A stretch of DNA of 64,000 bases from Bradyrhizobium sp. SZCCT0231. GTDB lineage: Bacteria; Pseudomonadota; Alphaproteobacteria; Rhizobiales; Xanthobacteraceae. The notes beneath the pieces are model-generated. The model did no database searches, was not told the DNA's origin, and was given only the letters and a program-made list of their open reading frames with translations. Positions 7,320 to 15,811 of the stretch are shown here, in pieces (positions within the stretch are counted from its first letter, which is position 1; the number at the start of each line of letters is the position of its first letter). Position numbers and translations under genes: made by a program. Where the stretch lies: contig NZ_JAFCKP010000002.1 of NCBI RefSeq assembly GCF_018130245.1, positions 310,001-374,000 of the forward strand, given 5' to 3'.

Positions 7320-9325
7320 GACACGCGCCCCTTGAAACGATCCTTCGCGTCGAGCCGGGCCGTGACGTGTCCCGCCTCCCTGAGGCAGGCGTCCGGCATG
7401 ATCACCCCGAAGCCGCAATCGTTCACCCATTCGAACGTGCCGCCCGGCAACGGTTGTGCGGTCGCTTTCAGAATGCCGAGGATCTGTGCCGCCGTGAGGG
7501 TCTTCTCGACTGAGAGCATCAATCCGATCACGCCCGCCACACGCGGGCTCGCCATGCTGGTGCCAGTCATGGGTATCCACGGCTCAGCCGGATCGCCGAA
7601 ACCGTTCGCGGCGACGATGTCTGTGCCGGGTGCCAAGATGTCGGGCTTGGGCCGGCCGTCGCGGGTCGGCCCCTGGCTCGATGTGATATGCGCGCTGCGG
7701 CGCGCCTCGTGGAGATTCGCCACCGAGACGACGCGCTGGCCGCAAGCAAGCGCGCTTACTGAGGAGGCATCGACGTTCGATCGCGGCGAGAAGAACGACG
7801 GCCAGTAGTGCGCGCCGTCGCCGATATCGACCGGATCGTCGCGTTCGATCCAGGCGTGGAAGCGGCCGTCGCGGACGACAAGTCCGTGGAGCTTCACGAG
7901 CCAGGTTCCTGCCTTCACGCCGACCACGACGTCGCCCATGAAGGGCGTCAAGTAGACCGCGATGTAGTTGGCGCCGTTCGCGGGATGATGCAGCTCGTTG
8001 TAAATGCTCAGCATGGTGCGGTCGGCGAGCTGGAAATTCTCCAGAAATTCGCCCGGCGCGATCGGTCCGATCCATTGCCCATCCGGCGGACGGATGCTGA
8101 TCGCGAAGCGGTCCTGCGGTTCGTACCAGATCTCCATCTCGTTTTCGGAAGCATCAATGATGCGGTCTCCGACCACTTCCCATTCAAGGTCGTGATCGAG
8201 TCCCTGGGCCGCGATGCGCGATCCCGCGTGAATGCGACCCAGCATGTATCCGAGATCGTCCGGAGCTTCGGGTCGCTCCTGGCCCGCATTGCCGGCCGCA
8301 ATGCAGATCGATCGGCCGGGTTCGGCCAGCAGGACATCGAGCCACCGATCGAGCGCGCTTGAGCCGTCATGCGCATGTCCGTTGGTTCCGAGGCTGATAT
8401 TGATCGAGATCGGTCGGCCGGCGGCGAGATCAAGCAGGTAGATCACGGCATCGAGCAGCCGCGTCGAATCGTAGAATGAAGTCCTGCGCTCGAGGTCTTC
8501 GTCCGGAAGCGAAATCAGGACTGCGGCGATGTCGGCCTTGCTGCAAACGCCACTATTGCCGGCCGCAATGCTGGCCACATGCGTCCCGTGCGAGCCGACG
8601 ACCATCTGCGACTGCGGCTCGAGATCATGCGGCGACACGTGCACCTGCTTGGCCCCGCTAACCGCCTGAGCCATGTCGGCAGAAGTGATGACGCGGCCGT
8701 AATCGAAGCCTGTCGGTCGCGTGCCGTCTTTCGCGCCCTGATCCCAGATGCTGACGAATCTCGATTTGCCGGCCTGGTCCTGGAAATCGGGATGGGCCCA
8801 ATCGAATCCTTCGACGTCGATGACCCCGATGATGACGCTGGCACCGTCACCATGCTTCTTGCGTTCGTTGGCGACCACGCGAGCCGTCGGGGTACTGGTC
8901 GTCGCGCTGCCCTTGAGCGGCCGCGGCGGTTTCAAAGTCTCGGCCGGCTCGATGATGACGATATTGGCATCGCCGGCGAGGTTCTCGATCTCCTCAAGCC
9001 CGAGGCGCATTGCGGCGAGCCGGCCTTGAGCGCGATCATGCGGTCCGAGCCTCACCGGCTCGGTCGAGCGGACGAAAACATTCACCTCGACATTTTCGCG
9101 CCGGTCGGCGGTATTCAGGTCTTTGACCGCGGTTTTACCTTTGGAAATCTGCCCGGGCGCAACTGCGGCTCCGAGGCTCGGAGCCTGTGCGGCGAGGGTG
9201 GAGGTCACCTTGAGACAGCCCTGTATTTCAGCTTTGGCCGCGTTCACCCGCGCATCGCTGTTAGCCAAGACACGAAGCTTCGGATGCATCCGCCGTCGCG
9301 CTAGCGACTCGTAACTGTCGGTCAT
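7316..9325 (-). CDS. Subtilisin-like serine peptidase (S8) with inserted domain
   Basis: 669 residues from the ATG ending at 9325, preceded by GGGAGGT. The catalytic triad is present: Asp170 (VIGVIDVEGFD), His246 (GSHGTHVAS) and Ser590 (GTSMASPRVAGV), with oxyanion Asn346 (IAAGNAGQ) and PDILAPG before the serine. About 170 residues (350-520) are inserted between the Asn and Ser blocks and look beta-rich. The first 130 residues resemble a propeptide-like domain. There is no signal peptide, so it is probably cytoplasmic, which is unusual for S8 enzymes. It is the first gene of a coupled pair with an MBL-fold protein. Confidence 0.87.
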   Translation of the reverse strand: MTDSYESLARRRMHPKLRVLANSDARVNAAKAEIQGCLKVTSTLAAQAPSLGAAVAPGQISKGKTAVKDLNTADRRENVEVNVFVRSTEPVRLGPHDRAQGRLAAMRLGLEEIENLAGDANIVIIEPAETLKPPRPLKGSATTSTPTARVVANERKKHGDGASVIIGVIDVEGFDWAHPDFQDQAGKSRFVSIWDQGAKDGTRPTGFDYGRVITSADMAQAVSGAKQVHVSPHDLEPQSQMVVGSHGTHVASIAAGNSGVCSKADIAAVLISLPDEDLERRTSFYDSTRLLDAVIYLLDLAAGRPISINISLGTNGHAHDGSSALDRWLDVLLAEPGRSICIAAGNAGQERPEAPDDLGYMLGRIHAGSRIAAQGLDHDLEWEVVGDRIIDASENEMEIWYEPQDRFAISIRPPDGQWIGPIAPGEFLENFQLADRTMLSIYNELHHPANGANYIAVYLTPFMGDVVVGVKAGTWLVKLHGLVVRDGRFHAWIERDDPVDIGDGAHYWPSFFSPRSNVDASSVSALACGQRVVSVANLHEARRSAHITSSQGPTRDGRPKPDILAPGTDIVAANGFGDPAEPWIPMTGTSMASPRVAGVIGLMLSVEKTLTAAQILGILKATAQPLPGGTFEWVNDCGFGVIMPDACLREAGHVTARLDAKDRFKGRVS

Positions 9326-10296
9326 GGTTGTTACCTCCCACTGACAACCATGGCACGAAAGTTTTGCAGTTTCTACCATATGGAACCAGCTGCGTCCTTT
9401 TGCCGGGGGGCGTGTAAAGCTGCTCGGTAGGGGTCTTAGTGACGGTAGAAGCAACTGCCTCTTCGGACGAAGTTGCGACGATACTGGTCATGAGAGAGGA
9501 GCGATGGCTCCCATGAGGATTGGTGTTCTGCCGCTACTCGGTCGTTGCTTGGTCGCGGGGCTCGTCCCAATAACGGAACGGCGAGGCGTCGGGCAAAACA
9601 CCCAAAACCCGTCAACCCCTCCCGGCATAAATATATCGCTTTTCCGAATTTCGGATTTGTGGCATACAGGACCCATCCCGGCCCTGCCAGAGGGGCGCTT
9701 CGCGATCGTCACGAGATGCGGGCCGGGGTGCGGTGGACGCGGTAGCGCCGGCGCGATTTGCGTGAGGACAGGGCGGGCAACCGTGAGTCTCAGGCGATGC
9801 GCATACGACACGGCGCGGTCACAGCGGTTTGGTCGATGGTCTGGGGTGCGCACACTAAGCCCAGGGCGCTGAGGCCAAATCGTCCGCGGACGGAGAAGTC
9901 GTGTGGTCCCGACGCCCGGGGTTCTGGCGTCAAGGCTCGCGGTGATGCGGCGGCCCGACCGGGTACGCGCATCGATCAGCCGCGAGGCGACGGGGGCAAT
10001 AGTGCAACGCTCCCCGAGGAGAGCACGAAGGACACCGTTAAAACCATCCGCGCAGGGAAGGCCGGGCGACCGGCATCACCTGTGGTCACCCCGTGTGCAT
10101 TTCCTTGTACACGGACTCGGGTGCCGCCGGCGCCCGGCCTTCCCTGCGCCCTCCGGCAACGAAGGGTGCGACCGATCAGGCAAAGCTCGGGCGAAATGCG
10201 CCGCGAGAACGCGAGGTCATGCATGCATTCGGATGCGATGCGAGTTGTGGAGACGTTCGCGCTCCCTCGGGCTGTGCCGCGTAATGTCAAGAGCCA
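9326..10296. repeat. Non-coding region with structured Bradyrhizobium-type repeat
   Basis: About 970 bases without a convincing gene; the short frames here are arginine-rich low-complexity translations. From about 9700 the sequence resembles a repeat unit I recall from many Bradyrhizobium genomes. Its core is a perfect 19-bp inverted repeat: 10050-10068 pairs with 10131-10149 around a 62-base loop. The loop carries a smaller stem, GTGTGCA/TGTACAC (10093-10099 with 10106-10112). It could be a stable RNA, a transposition relic or a recombination site. Nothing specific was seen between 9326 and 9600. Confidence 0.6.
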
Positions 10297-10695
10297 TCAC
10301 GCCGCGACCGCGCGCCCGCTCTTCTTCAATCCGACATATTGCAGCTCGGCGAACACGCCGGTGGCGATCGCCTGCGCGACGACCATGAGCTCGCCGGCGA
10401 GGTTCGGCGACACCGCGCCGGAGAGCAGCAGCGCGATGCTGCCGGCGGTCCAGGCCGCATTGCCGATCACGACCAGCAGGACGAGCGGCTTTGCCACCGT
10501 GGTCCGCGAGGCGAGCCAGCCGACCAGGGCGGTGTAGGCGATCAGGAACAGGCCGGTCTCCCGCAGCAGCGCTTCGGGCAGGTTGAACAGTGCTGCGAAT
10601 GCGCTCGCGCCGAAGGTGAAGCCGAGCGCGGCGACGCCGCTGAAGATGGCGTCGGCGAGCAGGGCGCGGCGCAGGAAGGTGGAAGCGTCGATCAT
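10297..10695 (-). CDS. Four-helix integral membrane protein
   Basis: 132 residues from the ATG ending at 10695, with GGAGAC five bases upstream. Four hydrophobic helices are visible (LLADAIFSGVAALGFTFG, GLFLIAYTALVGWLA, LVLLVVIGNAAWTAGSIALL and LAGELMVVAQAIATGVFAEL), followed by a short basic tail. It resembles small uncharacterised DUF membrane proteins of Rhizobiales. It lies 37 bases downstream of another small same-strand protein, so the two are probably co-transcribed. Function unknown. Confidence 0.7.
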   Translation of the reverse strand: MIDASTFLRRALLADAIFSGVAALGFTFGASAFAALFNLPEALLRETGLFLIAYTALVGWLASRTTVAKPLVLLVVIGNAAWTAGSIALLLSGAVSPNLAGELMVVAQAIATGVFAELQYVGLKKSGRAVAA

Positions 10696-10732
10696 CAGAG
10701 GTCTCCATGGTTGTGGTGGGCTCGGGGTGAAC

Positions 10733-10963
10733 TCAGCGCCGTCCGCGCCACCAGGCGCGGAGCAGGCGGGCGAGACGGAACGGGCACATGCTCCTGCCGA
10801 CGCCGTGCTCGAAGGCGATGACCTGCGCGACCACGTAATCGCCGGTCGAATGCACCAGCGGCTCGGGCATGTTGAGGCTGCGCGCCAGCATCCGTGTTGC
10901 GAATGCCATGGCCCAGGGAACAAGGTGGTCTGCGATGGTCCGATAGAGCAGCAGCGCGATCAT
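10733..10963 (-). CDS. Small hypothetical protein
   Basis: 76 residues from the ATG ending at 10963, chosen because AGGAG sits six bases upstream; an ATG two codons earlier abuts the AGGAG. The first third is moderately hydrophobic (MIALLLYRTIADHLVPWAMA) and the end is very basic (LARLLRAWWRGRR). It is upstream of the four-helix membrane protein and divergent from the XRE regulator. That regulator could control this pair; this is inference from position only. Confidence 0.55.
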   Translation of the reverse strand: MIALLLYRTIADHLVPWAMAFATRMLARSLNMPEPLVHSTGDYVVAQVIAFEHGVGRSMCPFRLARLLRAWWRGRR

Positions 10964-11064
10964 GGTCATCTCCTGTTGCGACCGAAGATGCGCCGGCCCG
11001 AGGGCCAATTCGATTACCTCGCGGGTAATGGAAGCGCCGAAATCCGCATGCTAGGTTTCTGGTC

Positions 11065-11886
11065 ATGAACGCACATGCATCCACGGCACAGGCGGAACGC
11101 AGCCAGCCGGTCCATATCGGCGACCATTTGCGCGAATGGCGGCAGCGCCGCCGCATGAGCCAGCTCGATCTCGCCGGGGAGGCCGAGATCTCGGCACGGC
11201 ATCTGAGTTTTGTTGAAACCGGCCGCGCGGCGCCCTCGCGCGACATGGTGCTGAGGCTCGCCGAGCGCCTCGACGTGCCCCTGCGCGAACGCAACGTGCT
11301 GCTGGTCGCGGCCGGTTTCGCGCCGGCCTTCCCGCAGCGCCCGCTGGAGGATCCCGCCTTGAAATCAGCCCGCCAGGCGATTGACCTCGTGCTTAGGGCG
11401 CATGAGCCCAATCCGGCGCTTGCGGTGGACAGGCACTGGAACCTGGTTTCCGCCAATCGCATGGTGGCGCCGCTGCTCGACGGCATCCCGCAGCATCTGC
11501 TCGGCCAGCCCGTCAACGTGCTCAGGCTCGCCTTCCATCCCGAGGCGCTGGCGCCGCGCACGGTCAATCTCGCCGAATGGTGCGGGCATCTCCTGGAGCG
11601 GCTGCACCGGCAATGCGAGGCGACGGCGGATCCCGAGCTGATCAAGCTCTACAATGATCTCAAGAGCTATCCGATTCCGGCGCGATCTGCGCCGCTATCG
11701 AGCGACAATGTCGCGATTCCCTTCAAGCTGCGGCATGGCGGGGAGATACTAAGTTTCTTCTCCACCACCATGGTGTTCGGCACGCCCGTGGACATCACGC
11801 TGTCGGAGCTGGCACTGGAGACCTTCTTTCCGGCGGATGAACGCACTGCCGAGCGGCTGAAGAAGATGGCGGCAGCTATGACGTAG
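11065..11886 (+). CDS. XRE-family regulator with MmyB-like ligand domain
   Basis: 273 residues. An N-terminal Cro/CI-type helix-turn-helix spans about residues 17-75 (HLREWRQRRRMSQLDLAGEA, SARHLSFVETGRAAPS). The rest matches the MmyB-like ligand-binding domain (DRHWNLVSANRMVAPLL, NVLRLAFHPEAL, and FFSTTMVFGTPVDITL near the end). Such proteins are usually local repressors or activators responding to small hydrophobic ligands. It is divergent from the two small membrane-associated genes and co-directional with the FrnE-like gene 68 bases downstream; either could be its target. Confidence 0.88.
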   Translation: MNAHASTAQAERSQPVHIGDHLREWRQRRRMSQLDLAGEAEISARHLSFVETGRAAPSRDMVLRLAERLDVPLRERNVLLVAAGFAPAFPQRPLEDPALKSARQAIDLVLRAHEPNPALAVDRHWNLVSANRMVAPLLDGIPQHLLGQPVNVLRLAFHPEALAPRTVNLAEWCGHLLERLHRQCEATADPELIKLYNDLKSYPIPARSAPLSSDNVAIPFKLRHGGEILSFFSTTMVFGTPVDITLSELALETFFPADERTAERLKKMAAAMT

Positions 11887-11954
11887 CGCCCTTGCCTCGG
11901 GGCAGGTTCGGCTTATCTTTGGCACAACCTTTTACCGCCAAGGAGGCGCCTGAC

Positions 11955-12620
11955 ATGAGCACGCTCAAACCGCTCCAGATCGATGTCGTCTCCGACGTGG
12001 TGTGCCCCTGGTGCTATATCGGCAAGCACCGCATCGAGAGCGCGCTGGCGCTGGTGCCCGATGTTCCCGTCAAGCTCAACTTCCGTCCCTTCTTCCTCAA
12101 TCCCTGGGTGCCGCGCGAGGGCATCAGCCGCGAAGCTTATCTCACCCAGAAGTTCGGCTCGGTCGAGGCCTATAAGGGTATTGCCGGGCGCGTCGTCGCC
12201 GCCGCAAGCGAGGAGGGGCTTGTCTACAAGCCGGAGCTCGTGGCGCGTCAGCCCAACACGACCGACTGCCATCGCCTGATCCTGTGGGCGGAAGCGATCG
12301 GCAAGGCGCCCGAGATGAAGCAGCGGCTGATGGAGCTCTATTTCCGCGACGGCGGCGATCTCACCGATGTGAACGTACTGGTGCAGGCAGCCGCCGATGT
12401 CGGCCTCGATGCCGACGACGTGCGCAAGCGACTCGCCACCGACGAGGACGTGGCGCGCGTCTCGGCGGATGCGCAGGAGGCGGCCGAGAAGGGCATCTCC
12501 GGCGTGCCGACCTACGTGTTTGCGCAGAAATACGCCGTCTCCGGCGCGCAGGACCCGAACCTGCTCGCCCGCGCCATCCGCCAGGTCTCCGAGGAGATCA
12601 ACGCGCAGGCGGCGGAGTAG
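11955..12620 (+). CDS. DsbA-family oxidoreductase, FrnE-like
   Basis: 221 residues from the ATG at 11955, with AGGAGG eight bases upstream. The thioredoxin-fold active site Cys17-Pro-Trp-Cys20 (DVVCPWCYIGKHR) and the downstream cis-proline loop GISGVPTYVF are those of FrnE/DsbA-like proteins. There is no signal peptide, so it is cytosolic and may act as a disulfide or glutathione-linked oxidoreductase. A related family, 2-hydroxychromene-2-carboxylate isomerase, is less likely because of the CPWC motif. It follows the XRE regulator. Confidence 0.88.
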   Translation: MSTLKPLQIDVVSDVVCPWCYIGKHRIESALALVPDVPVKLNFRPFFLNPWVPREGISREAYLTQKFGSVEAYKGIAGRVVAAASEEGLVYKPELVARQPNTTDCHRLILWAEAIGKAPEMKQRLMELYFRDGGDLTDVNVLVQAAADVGLDADDVRKRLATDEDVARVSADAQEAAEKGISGVPTYVFAQKYAVSGAQDPNLLARAIRQVSEEINAQAAE

Positions 12621-12624
12621 GCGC

Positions 12625-12777
12625 TTGGAGATCGAGATAGTCGTGCACGAAGCAGAGGAGGGCGGCTATTGGGCCGAGGCTCCTTCTTTGCCTGGCTGCG
12701 TGACTCAGGGTGATAACATTGAGGAGTTGTTTCAAAACATTTGCGAAGCCGTCGAGGGATGGACCTTGGCCAGCTAG
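12625..12777 (+). CDS. Short HicB-like antitoxin-type protein, orphan
   Basis: 50 residues if started at the TTG at 12625, four bases after the FrnE-like stop. The sequence (VVHEAEEGGYWAEAPSLPGC, then VTQGDNIEELFQNICEAVEG) is the partial RNase-H-like fold of HicB antitoxins. Full HicB proteins of this type continue another 15-80 residues and usually adjoin hicA. Here the frame stops after EGWTLAS and no HicA frame is present on either side; the next gene is on the other strand. It is probably a remnant or a solitary regulator. Confidence 0.55.
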   Translation: MEIEIVVHEAEEGGYWAEAPSLPGCVTQGDNIEELFQNICEAVEGWTLAS

Positions 12778-13958
12778 ACTGTCTTGCGCGTTCGCCGAAT
12801 CAAGTGAACCACGTTCCGCGCCGTTTCGTGCGCGATGCGAAGCGTAATCAGCACCGCATGGATCAGTCCCACCACCGGGTCGTGCCGCCGCAGCGGGATC
12901 AGCACGTCGCCGATCGCGAAGCGTCCGCGCCAGATCGGGTTGATCATGGGGTGATCGGCGCTCGCCGTCGAGTCCGCGCTGGCGATGGCGGGGTCGGCGC
13001 AGAGATGGCGGGTGAGGTCGAGCGTGAGCTGCACGCCCGGCGAATATTTTGCGAAGCGCTCGTCGATGCCGAGCTTGAAGAAGAAGGCGCGGTCCTGATG
13101 GCGCAGCACGATGCCGGCGGCGACCGGCGTCGTACCGGCGCGAAGCGTGACGATCTCGCACTGCGCGGTCTCTGCCAGCGCCGGCACGGCGCGGCGGATG
13201 AAGGTCGCATCCCCGGCATGCTGGGCCAGCGCGGTGCCGCGCTTGCCTTTCCAGCCGCTGGCTTCGAGCTGCAGGAATGTTTCGAGCGCCGGTCCGATCT
13301 CGTCGGTGCTGCGCGCAACCTCGAACACGACGGGGCCGTGCTCCTCGAGACGATGACGCTGGCGGCGCAGCTCCTTGAGCTTTTTGGCGCCGAGCGCGTC
13401 GCGCAAAAGAGTTTCGCCATCCTGTGTCGTATCGAGGCTCGCACGGATATAGGAGCTGAGGATTCTCGGCTTCAGGCCGTCGCGTTTCAGGACCTGATCG
13501 AGCGATGCCATCGCCGCACCGTCGAGCGCGACGTCGTTCAGCACGAGCGCATGCGCGCCGGCATCGCGCGCCTGCTGCAACAGACGCGTGGCCGCCGCGA
13601 GCGGAGCGTCGCGGTCGAGCAGCGGGCTACAAAGCGTGCCGTAGGGATGCGCGCTCACCAGCGCGGGCAGGGGGATCTTCAGAGCGCGCCAGAGCGAGAT
13701 CACCGGCATCAGCCCGATCAGCCGGGCCGCAGAGTCGTCAAATGCGGGCAGTGCCGAGGCATTGCTGCGGCCGCGCGCGGTCGCACTGACGGCCAGCTCC
13801 CAGGCGGGCAGGTAATATCCGTTCGGCTCGACCGCCCGCTGCGCGAGTGCGCGCCATTGACCGGGTTCGATGGCCGTGAGCGGGACGCACGCGCGCGCCA
13901 TCGCGACATCCCTTGCCGATGTCGGATTGATCGCCGCTTGATGCGCGATGTCGACCAC
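12774..13958 (-). CDS. CelD/BioF2-like GNAT acetyltransferase
   Basis: 394 residues. The middle and C-terminal parts match the acetyltransferase domain first noted in cellulose-biosynthesis CelD proteins: KLKELRRQRHRLEEHGPV, then FLQLEASGWKGKRGTALA, then RAGTTPVAAGIVLRHQDRAF and GIDERFAKYSPGVQL. These proteins are thought to move acyl groups in polysaccharide or lipid biosynthesis; the substrate is unknown. There is no signal peptide and no obvious operon partner. It is tail-to-tail with the HicB-like frame, overlapping by four bases. Confidence 0.82.
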   Translation of the reverse strand: MVDIAHQAAINPTSARDVAMARACVPLTAIEPGQWRALAQRAVEPNGYYLPAWELAVSATARGRSNASALPAFDDSAARLIGLMPVISLWRALKIPLPALVSAHPYGTLCSPLLDRDAPLAAATRLLQQARDAGAHALVLNDVALDGAAMASLDQVLKRDGLKPRILSSYIRASLDTTQDGETLLRDALGAKKLKELRRQRHRLEEHGPVVFEVARSTDEIGPALETFLQLEASGWKGKRGTALAQHAGDATFIRRAVPALAETAQCEIVTLRAGTTPVAAGIVLRHQDRAFFFKLGIDERFAKYSPGVQLTLDLTRHLCADPAIASADSTASADHPMINPIWRGRFAIGDVLIPLRRHDPVVGLIHAVLITLRIAHETARNVVHLIRRTRKTV

Positions 13959-14111
13959 GTCCCGCCGTCCCCGTTCACGCGAGCTGAGCCCGTGTTACCG
14001 GTCATGCTTAGCGCAAAGATTGGAAAATACCGTTGGAACGCCGCTGCAATTTGAGCGGTAGCGTTAACATTTCATACAGCATCCGGTCGCGGCTGTTCTG
14101 CCGAACGGTGG

Positions 14112-15548
14112 CTAGTCTCCCGGCACGAAATGATCGCGGGTGCTCGCGCGACCGCCACTGGTCGTATCGGTGATGGTGATGTCGACGTCGCGGGAGGTCT
14201 TCGGCAGGTCGCTAGGCCCGATCTGCACCGACAGCCTGACCTCGCGCGTCTGATCCTGCCCGACCTCGATGACGGGCTTGCCGCCGGGGCCGGTCTCGAT
14301 GCCGGCGACGCGAGCGGCCGCGCCCGGCAGACCGGAGACTTCGAGCGCAAACGATCGCTGTGCGCCCTTGTTGAGGATGCGCACGGTGTAGTCGTTGCGC
14401 ACGCCCCCATCCGAGAGCTGGACGAAGAGGGGATTGCGCTCGTGCAGCACGTTGACGTCCATCGTCGCGCGGGTGGCGAGGGTGTAGAGCATGATGCTGC
14501 CCACGATGGCGATGGCCGCGGCATAGATCAGCGTGCGCGGACGGACGATGCGGTAGATCGGCGGCTTGCCTTCGCGCCGGCGCTGCATGTTGATGTCGGT
14601 GTCGTAGCCGATCAGGCCTTTGGGCCGGCCGATCTCGCGCATGACGTTGTCGCAGGCATCGATGCACAGGCCGCACTGGATGCAGCCGAGCTGGATGCCA
14701 TGGCGGATGTCGACGCCGGTCGGACAGACGTTGATGCACTGATGGCAGTCGACGCAATCGCCGGCGGGATTGCCCTGCGCGCGGGCAGCATCCGCCTTCT
14801 TCACCGACATGCGCGGCTCGCCGCGGTCGCGGCGATAGGTGACGTTGAGCGCCCATTCGTCGGTCAGCGCCGCCTGGATCCGCGGCCACGGGCACATGTA
14901 GATGCACATCTGTTCGCGGGCATGACCGGCGAAGACATAGGTCGTGGCGGTCAGGATGCCGATCCAGAGATAGGCGAGGAACGGGGCCTGGAAGGTGGCG
15001 AGCTCCTTCACCAGCGTCGGCGCGTCGGCGAAATAGAGCACCCAGGCGCCGCCGGTCCACCATGCGATCATGATCCAGAGGAAGTGCTTCAGCGCGACCT
15101 TTCGGATGTGACCGAATGTCCAGTAGTCCTTGTCGCCCTGCATGCGCTGGCGCCGGTCGCCTTCGACCCAGCGCTCGACCGCATAGAACAGGTCGGTCCA
15201 CACGGTCTGCGGACACATGTAGCCGCACCATAGCCGCCCGGCGACCGCGTTCATCAGGAAGAGCGTCATGGCCGCGATGATCAGGAGGCCGGTGAAGTAG
15301 TAGACTTCCTGCGGCCACAGCTCGATGAAGAAGAAGTAGAAGCGCCGATGCGGGAAGTCGATCAGCACGGCCTGGTCGGGCAGGCCGGGCCCGCGGTTCC
15401 AGCGCACGAACGGCAGCAGATAGTAGGTTCCGAGCGTGACGCAGAGAATCGCCCATTTGATGCGGCGGAACGGCCCGTGGACCGACTGCGGATAGACCTT
15501 CCTCCGCTTCTCGTAGAGAGGTCCTTCGATGTAGGTGTCGTCGGTCAT
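14112..15548 (-). CDS. ccoG: CcoG (FixG/RdxA) cytochrome oxidase accessory ferredoxin
   Basis: 478 residues from the ATG ending at 15548. Several membrane helices, the WCGYMCP and CIYMCPWPRI motifs, and two [4Fe-4S] clusters (CVDCHQCINVCPTG and CIQCGLCIDACDN) identify CcoG. The C-terminal Ig-like FixG domain is also present. CcoG reduces Cu(II) for assembly of cbb3-type oxidase. It normally sits in fixGHIS/ccoGHIS; here it is the last gene of an operon with sulfide:quinone reductase, thioredoxin 2 and a DUF2892 protein, suggesting a link to sulfide stress, which affects copper and terminal oxidases. It may be a second copy. Confidence 0.92.
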   Translation of the reverse strand: MTDDTYIEGPLYEKRRKVYPQSVHGPFRRIKWAILCVTLGTYYLLPFVRWNRGPGLPDQAVLIDFPHRRFYFFFIELWPQEVYYFTGLLIIAAMTLFLMNAVAGRLWCGYMCPQTVWTDLFYAVERWVEGDRRQRMQGDKDYWTFGHIRKVALKHFLWIMIAWWTGGAWVLYFADAPTLVKELATFQAPFLAYLWIGILTATTYVFAGHAREQMCIYMCPWPRIQAALTDEWALNVTYRRDRGEPRMSVKKADAARAQGNPAGDCVDCHQCINVCPTGVDIRHGIQLGCIQCGLCIDACDNVMREIGRPKGLIGYDTDINMQRRREGKPPIYRIVRPRTLIYAAAIAIVGSIMLYTLATRATMDVNVLHERNPLFVQLSDGGVRNDYTVRILNKGAQRSFALEVSGLPGAAARVAGIETGPGGKPVIEVGQDQTREVRLSVQIGPSDLPKTSRDVDITITDTTSGGRASTRDHFVPGD

Positions 15549-15582
15549 GGCAAATTCCCCCGCAGGCTGCATCCACGCGCGT

Positions 15583-15786
15583 TCAGGAGAACGCGCAGCC
15601 GCTGCTCAGGCCCAGCTTCTTGAACACGATCGCTGCCGGACAGAAGCCGGTGAACGAGGCCTGCAACATGTTCAGTCCGGCAAATGCCGTCAGCAGGTAC
15701 CAATACGCATTCACATAGGTGCCCAGTGCGAGACCGAGCAGGACGACGAACCCCGCAAAGGCGAGGACGGCTTTATCGACATTCAT
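15583..15786 (-). CDS. DUF2892 small membrane protein
   Basis: 67 residues with two transmembrane helices (KAVLAFAGFVVLLGLALGTY and WYLLTAFAGLNMLQASFTGF) and the hallmark CPAAIVFKKLGLSSGC near the end. DUF2892/YgaP-type proteins are often found with rhodaneses and sulfide-responsive genes; the two conserved cysteines may carry persulfide, which is inference. It lies between thioredoxin 2 and ccoG, with short gaps on both sides, in the same operon. Confidence 0.85.
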   Translation of the reverse strand: MNVDKAVLAFAGFVVLLGLALGTYVNAYWYLLTAFAGLNMLQASFTGFCPAAIVFKKLGLSSGCAFS

Positions 15787-15811
15787 GGCAGGCTCCTTTT
15801 CATCTGGCGAC

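Noticed and set aside
9504-9872. 122-residue plus-strand frame in the repeat region
   Set aside because: The translation (GPGCGGRG, TGRATVSLRRCAYDTAR) looks like an often mis-annotated repeat unit, not a protein.
9758-10537. 259-residue plus-strand frame
   Set aside because: It runs from the non-coding repeat into the antisense of a membrane-protein gene and has no coherent domain.
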